Below, one piece after another: positions 18,799-29,434 of a DNA stretch of 64,000 nt. The notes below the pieces were generated by a model. It did not search any database. It had not been told where the DNA came from and saw only the letters and a list, made by a program, of their open reading frames with translations. Position numbers and translations under genes: made by a program. Numbering within the stretch: the first letter of the stretch is position 1; the number at the start of each line of letters is the position of its first letter. Source of the stretch: an uncultured Bacteroidales bacterium (GTDB lineage Bacteria; Bacteroidota; Bacteroidia; Bacteroidales; UBA932); the NCBI GenBank assembly GCA_947630665.1, contig CANRID010000002.1, positions 1 through 64,000 on the forward strand, given 5' to 3'.

Positions 18799-20553
18799 TC
18801 ATAAAGGCTTTCGGAGAAGCAATTTGTCAAAAGTTATATCCTCTAATTGCGTGCCGTCGGGAGTAAAAAGGAGGAAGGACATGATGAGCGCATAATCTAA
18901 CGTATCCAAGCGGCAGAATTTCTGCACCGACTCCGGAGAGGTTTCCAAAGCATGGAGAGCGGAATCCGGAACCGATCCTATTTTACGGGACTGTTTCTCT
19001 AAAATTTCCCGATAAGAAAGTTTCAGCAGCTCCCCGCCATCCCGGAGCCGGTAAATAACGGCATATTTTGTTTGCACGGAAGTTTCGGTTTGTACGGAAA
19101 CCGTTGCGCTGGTATCCCCGGGATATCCGAGCGGATAAAGGGCCGCAAAACCCGAAACGTCGATCGGCAGGGAACGGTCCGGAGAGATGGAGACAAGGCT
19201 GCCCGGTTTATGCTTGGGCAGGATACGGGATGCGATTCGGGATTCGAACTCCCGGGAATCGGTACCGAATTTTTCGTGCATGATCGATTTCCGGTCCGCC
19301 TTATTATCTTTTTGCCGCAGATAATCTTCATAATATTCCAGTCCTCCGAGTATCTTTTCATATTTATCCCGATAGAGACTGTCGGACGCAGACGCTTTTT
19401 GTCCCGGCGTGAATTTCCGGTTCGCGTCCAGCAGGCCCAATTCCTCTCCGTAACGGTAGATTCTGTTTACCTGGCAGCGGAGACCCGCCGTTTCGGCGGA
19501 AACGGGAGGAATATAGGTAAAGAATGAGAACAACAGTACCGCACCGACGGCAATATAAAGATAATGGGCGGTTTTGCGGAACATCAGACAAAGCAAGGCC
19601 GCTGTCAGGACCGTATCGCTCAGTAACAGATATATCCTTGCCTGGGTCAGCCCGTATTCGTTTATACGGTACAGCGCGGCCGTCCACATCATCAGGGCCG
19701 GCAGGAGAGCTATAAAACCGAAATTTTTGTAGAATCTTTCTAAAAAAGGCGAAGGAAGCGTTTCATTTACGGCCTTTGTCAGGAAGGAAACGATCAGATA
19801 TACGAATACCATAACGGACAGTCCGCCGTCGGGCAATTCCCATTTCAGGGCGATAGTGGCGAAATAGACATACAGGATAACGGTATATATCAATATGGCG
19901 GGCGTCAGCACATATTTGATCAGAATGCCGGGAAAGGAGGGAACCTTAAAACTTTCCGGCGGACCGTAGATCCGGTCGAAAACCAAGAATACAACGGGAA
20001 AAACGAGGATGAAAACGATTTGCAGAATCAGAAAGACACCGGATCCGCTGTCGCCGAAAAAATCCCGCGAAAGGAAAATGATGTTCACGGAACCGTATAT
20101 ACAGACGGCTGTCAGAAAAAGGAGACCGGAGAGCATCAGCGCGTATCCCGTATTGAGGGCCGTACGCAGAGCGCTTTTTGCAAAAAGAACGTTATCTTTA
20201 TAAAAACGATAGATAAACAGAAGGATAAGGGCGGTGAAAAAAAGGACCGCAAACGGTACGGATTCCGTAAAGTCCGTCGTAAGCGCCCCCAACACCGGAA
20301 TGATCAGGAAAAATGACAGGTAATATATAATTCTTCGGGGATTTTGCCGGAACAGGTTATTCAGACAAAATGAAACCGTGAAAAGGACAGGCAGCCATGC
20401 CGGCATGTAACCCGGCTCGTAATCCATTCCAAAAAGGTTTTCCTGTCGGGATATGAAAAAAGAGGCCAGGCATAATAAGATTTCCACAGGATTCCCGACA
20501 AGCGTATTTTCCAGCTCCGAGAATAAACGTGGCAGTTTTTGTTTAAGATTCAT
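18799..20553 (-). CDS. Multi-TM membrane protein, DUF4153-like
   Basis: About 584 aa with many hydrophobic segments in the N-terminal two-thirds; family assignment from recalled similarity. Confidence 0.65.
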   Translation of the reverse strand: MNLKQKLPRLFSELENTLVGNPVEILLCLASFFISRQENLFGMDYEPGYMPAWLPVLFTVSFCLNNLFRQNPRRIIYYLSFFLIIPVLGALTTDFTESVPFAVLFFTALILLFIYRFYKDNVLFAKSALRTALNTGYALMLSGLLFLTAVCIYGSVNIIFLSRDFFGDSGSGVFLILQIVFILVFPVVFLVFDRIYGPPESFKVPSFPGILIKYVLTPAILIYTVILYVYFATIALKWELPDGGLSVMVFVYLIVSFLTKAVNETLPSPFLERFYKNFGFIALLPALMMWTAALYRINEYGLTQARIYLLLSDTVLTAALLCLMFRKTAHYLYIAVGAVLLFSFFTYIPPVSAETAGLRCQVNRIYRYGEELGLLDANRKFTPGQKASASDSLYRDKYEKILGGLEYYEDYLRQKDNKADRKSIMHEKFGTDSREFESRIASRILPKHKPGSLVSISPDRSLPIDVSGFAALYPLGYPGDTSATVSVQTETSVQTKYAVIYRLRDGGELLKLSYREILEKQSRKIGSVPDSALHALETSPESVQKFCRLDTLDYALIMSFLLFTPDGTQLEDITFDKLLLRKPL

Positions 20554-20616
20554 AACGTTGAAGAAATTTTCCGGGAATATCCCGATAATCGGCAATTGGA
20601 AACGGGAGGGCCGTTG

Positions 20617-21312
20617 TCAGACCGCCGCCGTCTCTTTCAGATAAGCGTTCACCTTGTCGAAGAACAAGGCGATATGATATCCGTCCGCCAGACCGTGGTG
20701 AAAAGAAACGGCTACGGGCATTACCATCCGTCCTTCTTTGGGAACGGCCTTTCCGACATTTATCAGGGGTTTGTCTGCTCCGTTGCGATGATGTTGGGTG
20801 CAAGTGACGGATGTAAAGTATAATTCCGGAATGGCACTGACCAGCACGACATCCAAAAATTTATTGGCTCCCGACTTCATCTCGTTTTCCGCCGCATACG
20901 GATCCGTTTCGGCCGGAATATCCGCGATGATTTCCCGGGCCGTTTTATAGAATTTCCCGAAGTTCTTGTTATACGGGATTTTAACGGAATGAAACTTTCC
21001 GTTTTCTCCTACCCGGATGGGCGTAATGACCGATATGTTTTTATATAGCACGATGATTTCCTTATGGGAATCATCCTCGGATTTTTCGATCCGGTATCTT
21101 AACTCGGGAATTTCGTTGACGGCTCGCAGAATGGCATATAGATATCTCAGGAAAAAAGAGGTGCCGGTTTCTTTCGACCTTTGCAATGCTTCCGTACAAT
21201 CCGCTTCGGAAGTGATGGTTATAAAAGGGTTGAGATACTGTTTGAAAAATTCGAAGTTATTTCGTCTTTCCCATGTGTTGTAATTGATTATAGTTCTGAT
21301 ATTCGAGTCCAT
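20617..21312 (-). CDS. Chloramphenicol acetyltransferase-like (CatA family) acyltransferase
   Basis: 231 aa; NTWERRNNFEFFKQYLNPFITIT and C-terminal catalytic HHGLADGYHIALFFDKVN. Confidence 0.85.
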   Translation of the reverse strand: MDSNIRTIINYNTWERRNNFEFFKQYLNPFITITSEADCTEALQRSKETGTSFFLRYLYAILRAVNEIPELRYRIEKSEDDSHKEIIVLYKNISVITPIRVGENGKFHSVKIPYNKNFGKFYKTAREIIADIPAETDPYAAENEMKSGANKFLDVVLVSAIPELYFTSVTCTQHHRNGADKPLINVGKAVPKEGRMVMPVAVSFHHGLADGYHIALFFDKVNAYLKETAAV

Positions 21313-21388
21313 ATGATTATTTCCAATTGTGTAATTTCCTTACGATCACGCGGCGCCTCGGCATAATCCAAATTCCATTTTTCATGAT

Positions 21389-22543
21389 TTACAAATCCGA
21401 GAACAGATTGCGGCCTTCTCCCCATCCGTCCGGATCGGGATTTTCCTCTCCGGAGGCATCGTTGCGGTCGTAATCGGGAAGCTGTTCCTGTATCGAGCGG
21501 AACAGGGCGTTTGCCTGCATGCCTATGTCTCTCGGAGAAAGAATCTGTATATGAGGCTGATATTCGAAAACCGCATAATAGAATTCCTGATTCGGAATGA
21601 TCTCTATGCAGTATATGACATCCCCGTTCTCCAATATCTGTTCCGTTTGCTGGGAGCGGTGAAGCGGGTTGATACGGATGAACGGAGCCAGTTTGTTCTT
21701 TACTAAGAACCGGATTTTCCGTATATCTCCCGACAGCCGGGTAACCCCTATGATATTCCGGAAATATTCCCGGGGATCGAAAACCAGCTCCTGCGGAAAC
21801 GGCAGAATGGAATAGGAATAATCCCTTATCCGGTCCAGCGGCAATTTATAGACGCCTCTTAATCCGTCTTTGTAGCCCAAGGCATACCAGCGTCCTTTGT
21901 ATTCTTTCAGGTACATCGGATAAAAGATGATGGACATTATATTGTTGGACCGGGAAGAATGATAACCGATGCACAAGGCCTTTTTATTCAGGATAGCGTC
22001 ATGAATGACATTAAAATATTCCAACCCCACGAAATTCCTTTTACCTTCGTAGGAGACCACTGCATCCCTTTGTTCCACTTTCGCTTCGAATTCCTCCGAA
22101 AGGATATCCGCCGGATTCTTTAAAGGCCTCAGACTCTCCATGGCGCCGTAGCAGCGGAGCGTATCTATTATTTCTTCCAATTCATCCAAAGTGCTTTTCT
22201 TCAGGGGCGCTTTGCGAATGGTATAGAAAGGATCTTCGTATTTATAATATTTCCGCTCGTATACGATAATGGGAGCGCCGTAACCGTACTTTTTGTCCCG
22301 CATGAACTGCAAGTCCATCTGCAAGGTCCTGACGGAAATTTCCCTCTCCGGTTTCCCGAGGCGACCGCCTTTGGCCCGCATCGCCTCCGAACAGGCCGAC
22401 ATCAGATCCTTGAGGGTATATTTGTTCCGGGGATCTCTCAGACAATTGTCTATCGTTTTGTATCTTAGCAATGCATTGGAACGGAGGTTCATGATCGGGA
22501 GATTATTATTATACAAATATACTTTTTTTAAGGGAATTCTCAT
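21389..22543 (-). CDS. WYL domain-containing transcriptional regulator
   Basis: 384 aa; N-terminal HTH-like region (RTLQMDLQFMRDKKYGYGAPI), YKGRWYALGYKDGLRGVYKLPLDRI WYL region. Confidence 0.85.
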   Translation of the reverse strand: MRIPLKKVYLYNNNLPIMNLRSNALLRYKTIDNCLRDPRNKYTLKDLMSACSEAMRAKGGRLGKPEREISVRTLQMDLQFMRDKKYGYGAPIIVYERKYYKYEDPFYTIRKAPLKKSTLDELEEIIDTLRCYGAMESLRPLKNPADILSEEFEAKVEQRDAVVSYEGKRNFVGLEYFNVIHDAILNKKALCIGYHSSRSNNIMSIIFYPMYLKEYKGRWYALGYKDGLRGVYKLPLDRIRDYSYSILPFPQELVFDPREYFRNIIGVTRLSGDIRKIRFLVKNKLAPFIRINPLHRSQQTEQILENGDVIYCIEIIPNQEFYYAVFEYQPHIQILSPRDIGMQANALFRSIQEQLPDYDRNDASGEENPDPDGWGEGRNLFSDL

Positions 22544-22601
22544 AAAATTGTTACATTTGTTACGCTTGAAATGAATAACGTTTTACGGGAAATTATTACG
22601 T

Positions 22602-24101
22602 ATGTACACCAACGATAAAAAGCTCTATGTGGCCCGGTCGTCCCAAGGTCCTTTATATATTGCGGGAAAAATGGCGAACCGGCACGGATTGATCGCCGGA
22701 GCGACCGGCACGGGAAAAACCGTTTCGCTGCAGGTAATGGCGGAAACATTCAGCCAGGCAGGAGTGCCTTGCTTCATGGCGGATATGAAAGGGGACTTGT
22801 CGGGAATCTGCCAAAAGGGGGAAATGACTCCGTTCATTGAAAAAAGGGCGGCGGAATTCGGTATTCCGCAACCGGAGTTCCAGGGATGTCCGGTCCGTTT
22901 TTTCGATGTTTACGGGGAACAGGGCCATCCCATGCGGGCCTCCATTTCCGATATGGGGCCGATCATGTTGTCCCGGCTGCTGGGATTGAATCAGGTGCAG
23001 TCCGGAATTTTGAATATGGTTTTTAAAATAGCCGACGAGCGGGGATGGCTGTTGATAGATGTAAAAGATCTGAGGCTGATGTTGGATTATGCGGGCCGCA
23101 ATGCCGCGGAATTTACGCTCCGGTACGGAACGCTGTCTTCCAGGAGCATAGGCTCCATTCAACGGGCGCTGTTGGAGTTGGAGTCGCAGGGCGCGGAAAA
23201 ATTTTTCGGGGAGCCGGCCTTCGATATATTCGACTTGTTGCGGACGGAAAACGGCAAGGGTGTCGTAAATATCTTGGCTGCCGACCGGTTGATGCAGCAT
23301 CCGAAGCTCTATTCTACTTTTTTGTTATGGCTGTTGTCTGAACTTTATACCCGCCTTCCTGAAGTGGGGGACTGCGAGCTGCCTAAGTTGGTCTTTTTCT
23401 TTGATGAAGCGCACATGCTGTTCGAAGATACATCCAAGGTGCTGACAGACAAAATAGAGCAGGTGGTAAGGCTGATCCGTTCCAAGGGAGTGGGGGTTTA
23501 TTTCATTACACAGGCTCCCTCCGATATTCCCGACAATATTTTAGGACAACTGGGGAACCGGGTTCAGCATGCCCTGCGGGCTTTTACGCCTCGGGACCAG
23601 AAAGCGGTCCGGAGCGCCGCACAGACATTCCGGCCCAATCCTTCTTTTAAAACGGAGGATGCGATTTTGGAATTAGGGACCGGAGAGGCGTTGGTTTCGT
23701 TTTTGGATGAGTCGGGAGCGCCGTCTGTGGTGCAGCGTGCAAAAATGTTGTTTCCGCTCAGTTCCATCGGTCCCGTATCGCTCCGGCAGCGGGAGGAGCT
23801 TATCCGCAAATCCCCTTTATACGGTATGTATGAACGGGAAATCGATAGGGAAAGCGCCTATGAGATTATATCGGCTTTGGACGAGAAAACGAACAGACAG
23901 AACCGGGAGAAGGCTTTGGCTGAGGAAGAGGAAAAGGCGCAACGGCAAAGAATCAAGGAGCAGGAGCGGAGGCATTCCGCCCGGCGCCGTTCTTCCCGGA
24001 GTTCTCCGATGGACAAGATCATCGGTTCCGCCGCGAATACTATCGGGAGAAATATAGGAAATTCCTTGGTAAGGAGTATCTTGGGATCATTGTTCAAATA
24101 G
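22602..24101 (+). CDS. HerA-like helicase / DUF853-type ATPase
   Basis: 499 aa; [46 protein letters not shown]. Confidence 0.9.
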   Translation: MYTNDKKLYVARSSQGPLYIAGKMANRHGLIAGATGTGKTVSLQVMAETFSQAGVPCFMADMKGDLSGICQKGEMTPFIEKRAAEFGIPQPEFQGCPVRFFDVYGEQGHPMRASISDMGPIMLSRLLGLNQVQSGILNMVFKIADERGWLLIDVKDLRLMLDYAGRNAAEFTLRYGTLSSRSIGSIQRALLELESQGAEKFFGEPAFDIFDLLRTENGKGVVNILAADRLMQHPKLYSTFLLWLLSELYTRLPEVGDCELPKLVFFFDEAHMLFEDTSKVLTDKIEQVVRLIRSKGVGVYFITQAPSDIPDNILGQLGNRVQHALRAFTPRDQKAVRSAAQTFRPNPSFKTEDAILELGTGEALVSFLDESGAPSVVQRAKMLFPLSSIGPVSLRQREELIRKSPLYGMYEREIDRESAYEIISALDEKTNRQNREKALAEEEEKAQRQRIKEQERRHSARRRSSRSSPMDKIIGSAANTIGRNIGNSLVRSILGSLFK

Positions 24102-25842
24102 CAGGATTCCCGTGCCGTCCGGAGTTGTTTTCGGTCAGTTCCGTTGCCTTGGCTAAAGCGGGAATGATATGGGGGAAGATGAATTCTTCGCCTATTTCAT
24201 TTGCAAACCCCGCCTTTCTCATATAGTGCAATACATTTTCATTGACTCCCGACAGGATGATCTGCACTTTCTCTTTCCGGGAACGCAGCCACAGATTCCG
24301 CAGGTTATTCAGTCCGGTAGAATCCATAAAAGGCACTTTCCGCATACGGATGATGCGGACCTGCAGGTTTTTCTTTTTCAGGTCCCTGTCTAATTCATCC
24401 AACTTGCTTGCCAGACCGAAGAAGAAAGGACCGTCTATTTCATAGATTTCCACCCCTTTCGGGATATTCAAATGTTCCGTGTCGGTCAGCTGTGCGGTTT
24501 CATCGTCCTCCGTGCCGTGTACATAGTCGTCTTTCAGCACCCTGATGGTAGAAGTCTCGGAAACGCGCTTGACGAATAAGATAATGGCCAGCACCAGACC
24601 TACTTCTATGGCTACGGTCAGGTCGATGATGACCGTCAGAAAGAAAGTGATCAGCAATACCGCCACATCCGTCTTATCGCCCTTAAGCAGATAGACGAAA
24701 GTCCTCCATTCGCTCATATTATAGGCTACAACCACTAAAATCGCCGCCAGACAGGCCAGCGGGATATAAACCGCGTAGGGCATCAGGAACAGGAAAATCA
24801 ACAGCAAAACGAATGCGTGAATCAGACCTGTTACCGGGGTCCGTCCGCCGTTGTTGATATTGGTCATGGTGCGGGCGATGGCTCCGGTAGCCGGAATGCC
24901 TCCGAAAAACGGCGTTACGATATTGGCTACGCCCTGCCCGATGAGTTCCGTATTGGAATCATGCCTTTTCCCGGTTATTCCGTCCGCTACCATGGCGGCC
25001 AGCAGAGATTCGATGGCGCATAGCAACGCGATGGTGAAAGCCGGCTGGAACAGATTGGGAATCGTAGAAAAATCTATTTTAGGCAGTTCCGGATGCGGCA
25101 TCTCTATGCCGGAAGCCAACTCCGGGAATTTGCTCCCGATGGTGGCGAATTCGATGCCGGCGAATCGGGACAACAGCAAGGATGCTGCGATTCCTGCGAT
25201 AATAGCTGCCAGCGAGCCGGGAACGCGCCGCGTGATCCGCGGCCAGTAAATGATCACCAACAGGCAGAACAGACTTAAAAGCGTCTCATAAATGTTGAGA
25301 GAAAAGAAATTCTTTAGATATGTACCCCATTGCGGAATAAAACCGCTCGGTACGTTTTCGACGGCCAATCCGAAAAAATCTTTGATCTGCGTAGAAAAAA
25401 TGACGACGGCGATTCCGCTGGTAAATCCCACTACGATAGGATAGGGGATGAATTTGATAATGGTACCCAATTTGAAAATCCCCATCAGCACCAAAATGAT
25501 TCCTGCCAGAACGGTGGCGATAATCAGTCCCGACATGCCGTATCGCCCCACTATCCCGTAAACGATTACGATGAACGCACCGGTCGGCCCCCCGATCAGG
25601 AAATGGGATCCCCCCAACAGCGAGACGATGAATCCGGCGATTACCGCCGTAATAAGGCCTTGCTGCGGCGAAACTCCGGAAGCGATTCCGAATGCAATGG
25701 CCAACGGCAGCGCAACGATTCCCACGATGATCCCGGCAATCAGGTCTGCTGTAAACGTCTCTTTGTTGTAATTTCCTTTCTTGAATAATCCGAAAAATTT
25801 GGGCCGAAAAACCTCTGAAACATTAAAACTCATGGTTGTCAA
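24094..25842 (-). CDS. SulP family inorganic anion transporter with C-terminal STAS domain
   Basis: 582 aa; [41 protein letters not shown]-terminal [19 protein letters not shown] motif. Confidence 0.93.
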   Translation of the reverse strand: MTTMSFNVSEVFRPKFFGLFKKGNYNKETFTADLIAGIIVGIVALPLAIAFGIASGVSPQQGLITAVIAGFIVSLLGGSHFLIGGPTGAFIVIVYGIVGRYGMSGLIIATVLAGIILVLMGIFKLGTIIKFIPYPIVVGFTSGIAVVIFSTQIKDFFGLAVENVPSGFIPQWGTYLKNFFSLNIYETLLSLFCLLVIIYWPRITRRVPGSLAAIIAGIAASLLLSRFAGIEFATIGSKFPELASGIEMPHPELPKIDFSTIPNLFQPAFTIALLCAIESLLAAMVADGITGKRHDSNTELIGQGVANIVTPFFGGIPATGAIARTMTNINNGGRTPVTGLIHAFVLLLIFLFLMPYAVYIPLACLAAILVVVAYNMSEWRTFVYLLKGDKTDVAVLLITFFLTVIIDLTVAIEVGLVLAIILFVKRVSETSTIRVLKDDYVHGTEDDETAQLTDTEHLNIPKGVEIYEIDGPFFFGLASKLDELDRDLKKKNLQVRIIRMRKVPFMDSTGLNNLRNLWLRSRKEKVQIILSGVNENVLHYMRKAGFANEIGEEFIFPHIIPALAKATELTENNSGRHGNPAI

Positions 25843-25912
25843 TCAGTTAACCCGGCTTTCAGCAAGCCGATAAACGGGGCCAAATTTAGCGATTTTTTTT
25901 TGCCGGACAATC

Positions 25913-27199
25913 TTAAAAAAGGGATTTGACCGCTTCGATGATTTTCTCCGCAGGCTCGTTCTGGCTGATGACCAGATCTGGCATTTTGTAGGTTACCTGA
26001 TATTCCTGCTTAAATCGTTTTTCGCCTCCTCCCGTAATATTCAGCATAACGGTTTCGTCCCGACGGATTTTTCCTTCCGCCAATGCCTTTTCAAGGCTGA
26101 CGACCGCTACTCCGGCTGCCGAATAGATATCGTTTCCTTCCGTCTTTTCGAACAGTCGGCACGCCTGGCGGAGTTCCTCATTGGTTACGACCTCCATATC
26201 GCCGTCGGTCGCGCAAAGCGCATCGTATAGTCCTCCCGGAACCGAATATGGGGGCTTGCGGTTGGAAAGTACTTTGGCATCGATTTGCAAGGCCTTTTCC
26301 ACCGCTTCTTCCTCATTGAAAGGGAGAAGGGCACGGCTGCCGGCTTTCCACGCATCGTACATGGGAGTGAACGGTATGTTCTGGGATGGAATCAGTTTCA
26401 TCAGATGATTCCCGAACCGGCCGTCTCCGATCAGGCGGAGATTGGCTTCATAAGCCGCAATGGTTCCGGTACCGCTCCCGATAGCCTGGAAATAGCTGTC
26501 GGGAATCCGGCCGATATATTGAGCCGCCGAAAGTACGGTCGTACCCATCCCGTCGCGGCGGGCTATGTTTTTGGCGCCTCCTTCTTCTATAAAATCAGGC
26601 GACTCGCATAATTTGGCCGCCAGCCGGATGGCATCGAAATAATCGGTCTTTAAAGGAGAGCAGATGATTTTTACGCATTCGTTCAGCGGTTTGCGGAACC
26701 ACAGAGCATTGATATTCTCTTGCGGTACGGAGATGACAATGGGAATTCCGTTGTCGGAACATACTTGGGCGAAAGCGCGGGCGGTATTGCCGGCGGAAGC
26801 CACTACCAAAATTTTCCCCGTATGAAGAGGCAGGCGGCCGCAAACCGAATACGCTTCGGTTTCCTTGAAGGAACAGGTGTACATCCGTGCGCCTTTTTCA
26901 GGCCAATATCCCGAAAAAGTGATGTAAAGATTCTCCAGCCCTAATTCTGCGGCCAACCCTTCGCTTTTATAAGTGACGGGCGCACAAGAATTTTCCAGCA
27001 TCCGGCTTATGGGAAGCCAGTCCGCGAATTTGTAGAATCCGTAGGAATCGTCCTTGAATTCTATTTGTTGTTTTTCATATACGGCCCGTATGAGAGACGG
27101 CTCCGGGTCCAAAGGGTCCGACAACAGCCATCCGCTGTCGGCAAATCTGCGTTTTGTGGCGCAATTTTCCAGTATGTACTGGGTAGGCTTGATTTCCAT
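25913..27199 (-). CDS. Cysteate synthase (PLP-dependent, threonine-synthase-like fold)
   Basis: 428 aa; PTQYILENCATKRRFADSGWLLSDP...VTYKSEGLAAELGLENLYITFSGYWPEKGARMYTCSFKETEAYSV matches recalled Bacteroidales proteins annotated cysteate synthase. Confidence 0.85.
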   Translation of the reverse strand: MEIKPTQYILENCATKRRFADSGWLLSDPLDPEPSLIRAVYEKQQIEFKDDSYGFYKFADWLPISRMLENSCAPVTYKSEGLAAELGLENLYITFSGYWPEKGARMYTCSFKETEAYSVCGRLPLHTGKILVVASAGNTARAFAQVCSDNGIPIVISVPQENINALWFRKPLNECVKIICSPLKTDYFDAIRLAAKLCESPDFIEEGGAKNIARRDGMGTTVLSAAQYIGRIPDSYFQAIGSGTGTIAAYEANLRLIGDGRFGNHLMKLIPSQNIPFTPMYDAWKAGSRALLPFNEEEAVEKALQIDAKVLSNRKPPYSVPGGLYDALCATDGDMEVVTNEELRQACRLFEKTEGNDIYSAAGVAVVSLEKALAEGKIRRDETVMLNITGGGEKRFKQEYQVTYKMPDLVISQNEPAEKIIEAVKSLF

Positions 27200-27223
27200 C
27201 TTGTTTTTTATGTTAGTGTTATA

Positions 27224-29104
27224 TTAATTTCCAAACTGCGTTTTTTCCGTCCCGGATGCCGCCGGCTCCCGGATAGCTTCCAAATTTTCGGTTACCGCCT
27301 GGGCGATGTCCATCACCTTGACAGGAGATTGGGCCGCAAAGGTTTTCAAGCAAAGCGGACAAGCGGTAATGATATTGTCGGGATGATTATAGGTAAGGGC
27401 TTTCAAAGAACCCCGGGTAATTTTGATCCGGTCCTCATAATTCAAGGTCAGGCTGCCCAGACTGCCTCCGCAGCAGATACTCTCTTCCTTTTCTTTTTCG
27501 GCCTTTACTAATCTGCCCATCCGCTCGAGAATACGGCGCGGCTCTTCATATACTTTCGCACCCCGGCCCAGTTCGCACGGGTCGTGATAAACATAGGAGC
27601 GCGAAGTGGCGTTCAGTTTCAGTTTCCCTTTGCGGATCAGATTTTCGATATATTGCGTATGATGCAGGATCGTAATTCCCTGCAGATCATATTCTTCGCG
27701 AAATACTTTAAAACAGATAGGGCAGGAAAGCACTAACGTATCGCAACCGGCCGCCCGGATAAGCTCTGTATTTTTCCTGACCAATTCGCGCGCGGCCTTT
27801 TCTTTGCCCGCCAGCATCAGCGGCCGTCCGCAGCAGATGCCTCCGTTTTCGTCCAAAAACCGGTATGGAATCTCCGCGGCCCGGAATATCTCTTTCATGG
27901 CTTTGGAGATACCGGGAGTAAGGTGCGTCATGCAGCCGGCGTAATACAATACGGGTTTGTCCGTCATCGTTTCCGAAACGTCGGCGGGGTTTGCCGGAAC
28001 GGGGCTTAGGGTTTTCAAATAGGAATAATCGTAATACAGACCGTCCGTTACGGTAGATCGCTGGGCCCTTTTGATGGCGCAGGATTCCACCCCTACGGGG
28101 CAAAGGGCCACGCATTTGCCGCACATCAGGCATTTATCCGCAATCTCATTGATCTTTCGGGTGTTGTGCCGGCGGAGAAACCGTATAAAATAGACGGATG
28201 AATATTTAAGGTTTTTTTTCTGCATATTCATGGGACACGCGTCCAAGCAGATTCCGCAGCTGGAGCAGGCATAAATCTCCGCTTCCGCAAATCCTTTGCG
28301 CGGACGGGTCACTTTCAGACCGGCATTGCGCAACAGAATCAGGAAGGCTTCCGTAGGGATGTGCATGTATCGCGTGAACGGCATTACCAACAGGAATGTC
28401 CCCAATACTGTGGAGTATGCCCACCAGGTGGGAAGAATATGATAGTCGTTGCTGAGAAAATTGGCGAAAAGGAAATTCATGGGCTTGGTGAGGAAACTGC
28501 CTCCGCTGATGCCGGCCGTAAAGCTTTCCGCAAGGAGCCTCAGAGGAAAGATCGCCCACAGACAATACAGGCCGATACGGTCTGCCAGACTGGGCTTGGT
28601 GGTACGGCGCATTCCCAATGCGATAGAACGTACCCGTTTATACATGGCCAATGCTATTCCGCTCAGGATAACCAACAGGAAAAAATCCATCAGGAAGAAA
28701 AAGAAGGCGCCCCGGAGCGTATGGTTGTTTTCCATGGTAAAATACCGGAAAAACACCGGATAATAAATCAGTCCGTTCCGCTGGGGAGTATATAGGGCTA
28801 CTTCTATGTGTCCGATTACGATTATCATGAACCATCCGAAGGCGATGCTGGCGTGCATATAGCCCAGCAGGGCCTTGCGTTTGAATATTTTCACGTGCAG
28901 CAGACAATCGCACAGGATGTCGCGGCAGTCTTTGTAAATGATCCGGGGGTTGATAAAAGACAACGCCAGCTTTTTTCTGTCGGGACCCGGAATATGTTTC
29001 AGAATACGGATCAGGCCGATCAGCAAATATATGCAGAGGAAAACCATTCCGATCATGAATGGAAGTACGAAATTATCGTATCCGCTGAGTATTCTTTCCT
29101 TCAT
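27224..29104 (-). CDS. HdrE/HdrD-like fused membrane heterodisulfide reductase-type Fe-S protein (two CCG domains)
   Basis: 626 aa; N-terminal TM region, two 4Fe-4S motifs (CSSCGICLDACPMN; CLMCGKCVALCPVG), then two CCG-like domains (YYAGCMTHL...ICCGRPL...LSCPICFK; YHDPCELGRG...ICCGGSLG...TACPLCLKTF). Confidence 0.85.
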   Translation of the reverse strand: MKERILSGYDNFVLPFMIGMVFLCIYLLIGLIRILKHIPGPDRKKLALSFINPRIIYKDCRDILCDCLLHVKIFKRKALLGYMHASIAFGWFMIIVIGHIEVALYTPQRNGLIYYPVFFRYFTMENNHTLRGAFFFFLMDFFLLVILSGIALAMYKRVRSIALGMRRTTKPSLADRIGLYCLWAIFPLRLLAESFTAGISGGSFLTKPMNFLFANFLSNDYHILPTWWAYSTVLGTFLLVMPFTRYMHIPTEAFLILLRNAGLKVTRPRKGFAEAEIYACSSCGICLDACPMNMQKKNLKYSSVYFIRFLRRHNTRKINEIADKCLMCGKCVALCPVGVESCAIKRAQRSTVTDGLYYDYSYLKTLSPVPANPADVSETMTDKPVLYYAGCMTHLTPGISKAMKEIFRAAEIPYRFLDENGGICCGRPLMLAGKEKAARELVRKNTELIRAAGCDTLVLSCPICFKVFREEYDLQGITILHHTQYIENLIRKGKLKLNATSRSYVYHDPCELGRGAKVYEEPRRILERMGRLVKAEKEKEESICCGGSLGSLTLNYEDRIKITRGSLKALTYNHPDNIITACPLCLKTFAAQSPVKVMDIAQAVTENLEAIREPAASGTEKTQFGN

Positions 29105-29434
29105 TTATTTTAGGTTATAGATTTTACAAATGGATAATACCAGCTGCCGGGTGTTGATGGCCCGGGGACAAACGATCGTACACTTGCCGCAGAGCATACA
29201 TCCTTTTATGAATTCTAAAGCCTCTTTTTCCCGACCGTTCTGCAAATAGAGGATAGCGCTTCGGATGCTGGTGCGGGTATAGACGCCTGCAGTGCAACTG
29301 GCGGTGCAGGAACCGCAGGCCATACATTTGAGTACATCGGGTTCCAGTTTTACGAGTTTCCCGAATGTCTCCCGGTCGGCTTTGTTCAGATCGATACGGG
29401 AACTGGGGGTGAGGGAATAACCGAAATCTGCCAT
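29105..29434 (-). CDS. HdrC-like 4Fe-4S protein
   Basis: 109 aa; CMACGSCTASCTAGVY and CMLCGKCTIVCPRAI. Confidence 0.85.
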   Translation of the reverse strand: MADFGYSLTPSSRIDLNKADRETFGKLVKLEPDVLKCMACGSCTASCTAGVYTRTSIRSAILYLQNGREKEALEFIKGCMLCGKCTIVCPRAINTRQLVLSICKIYNLK

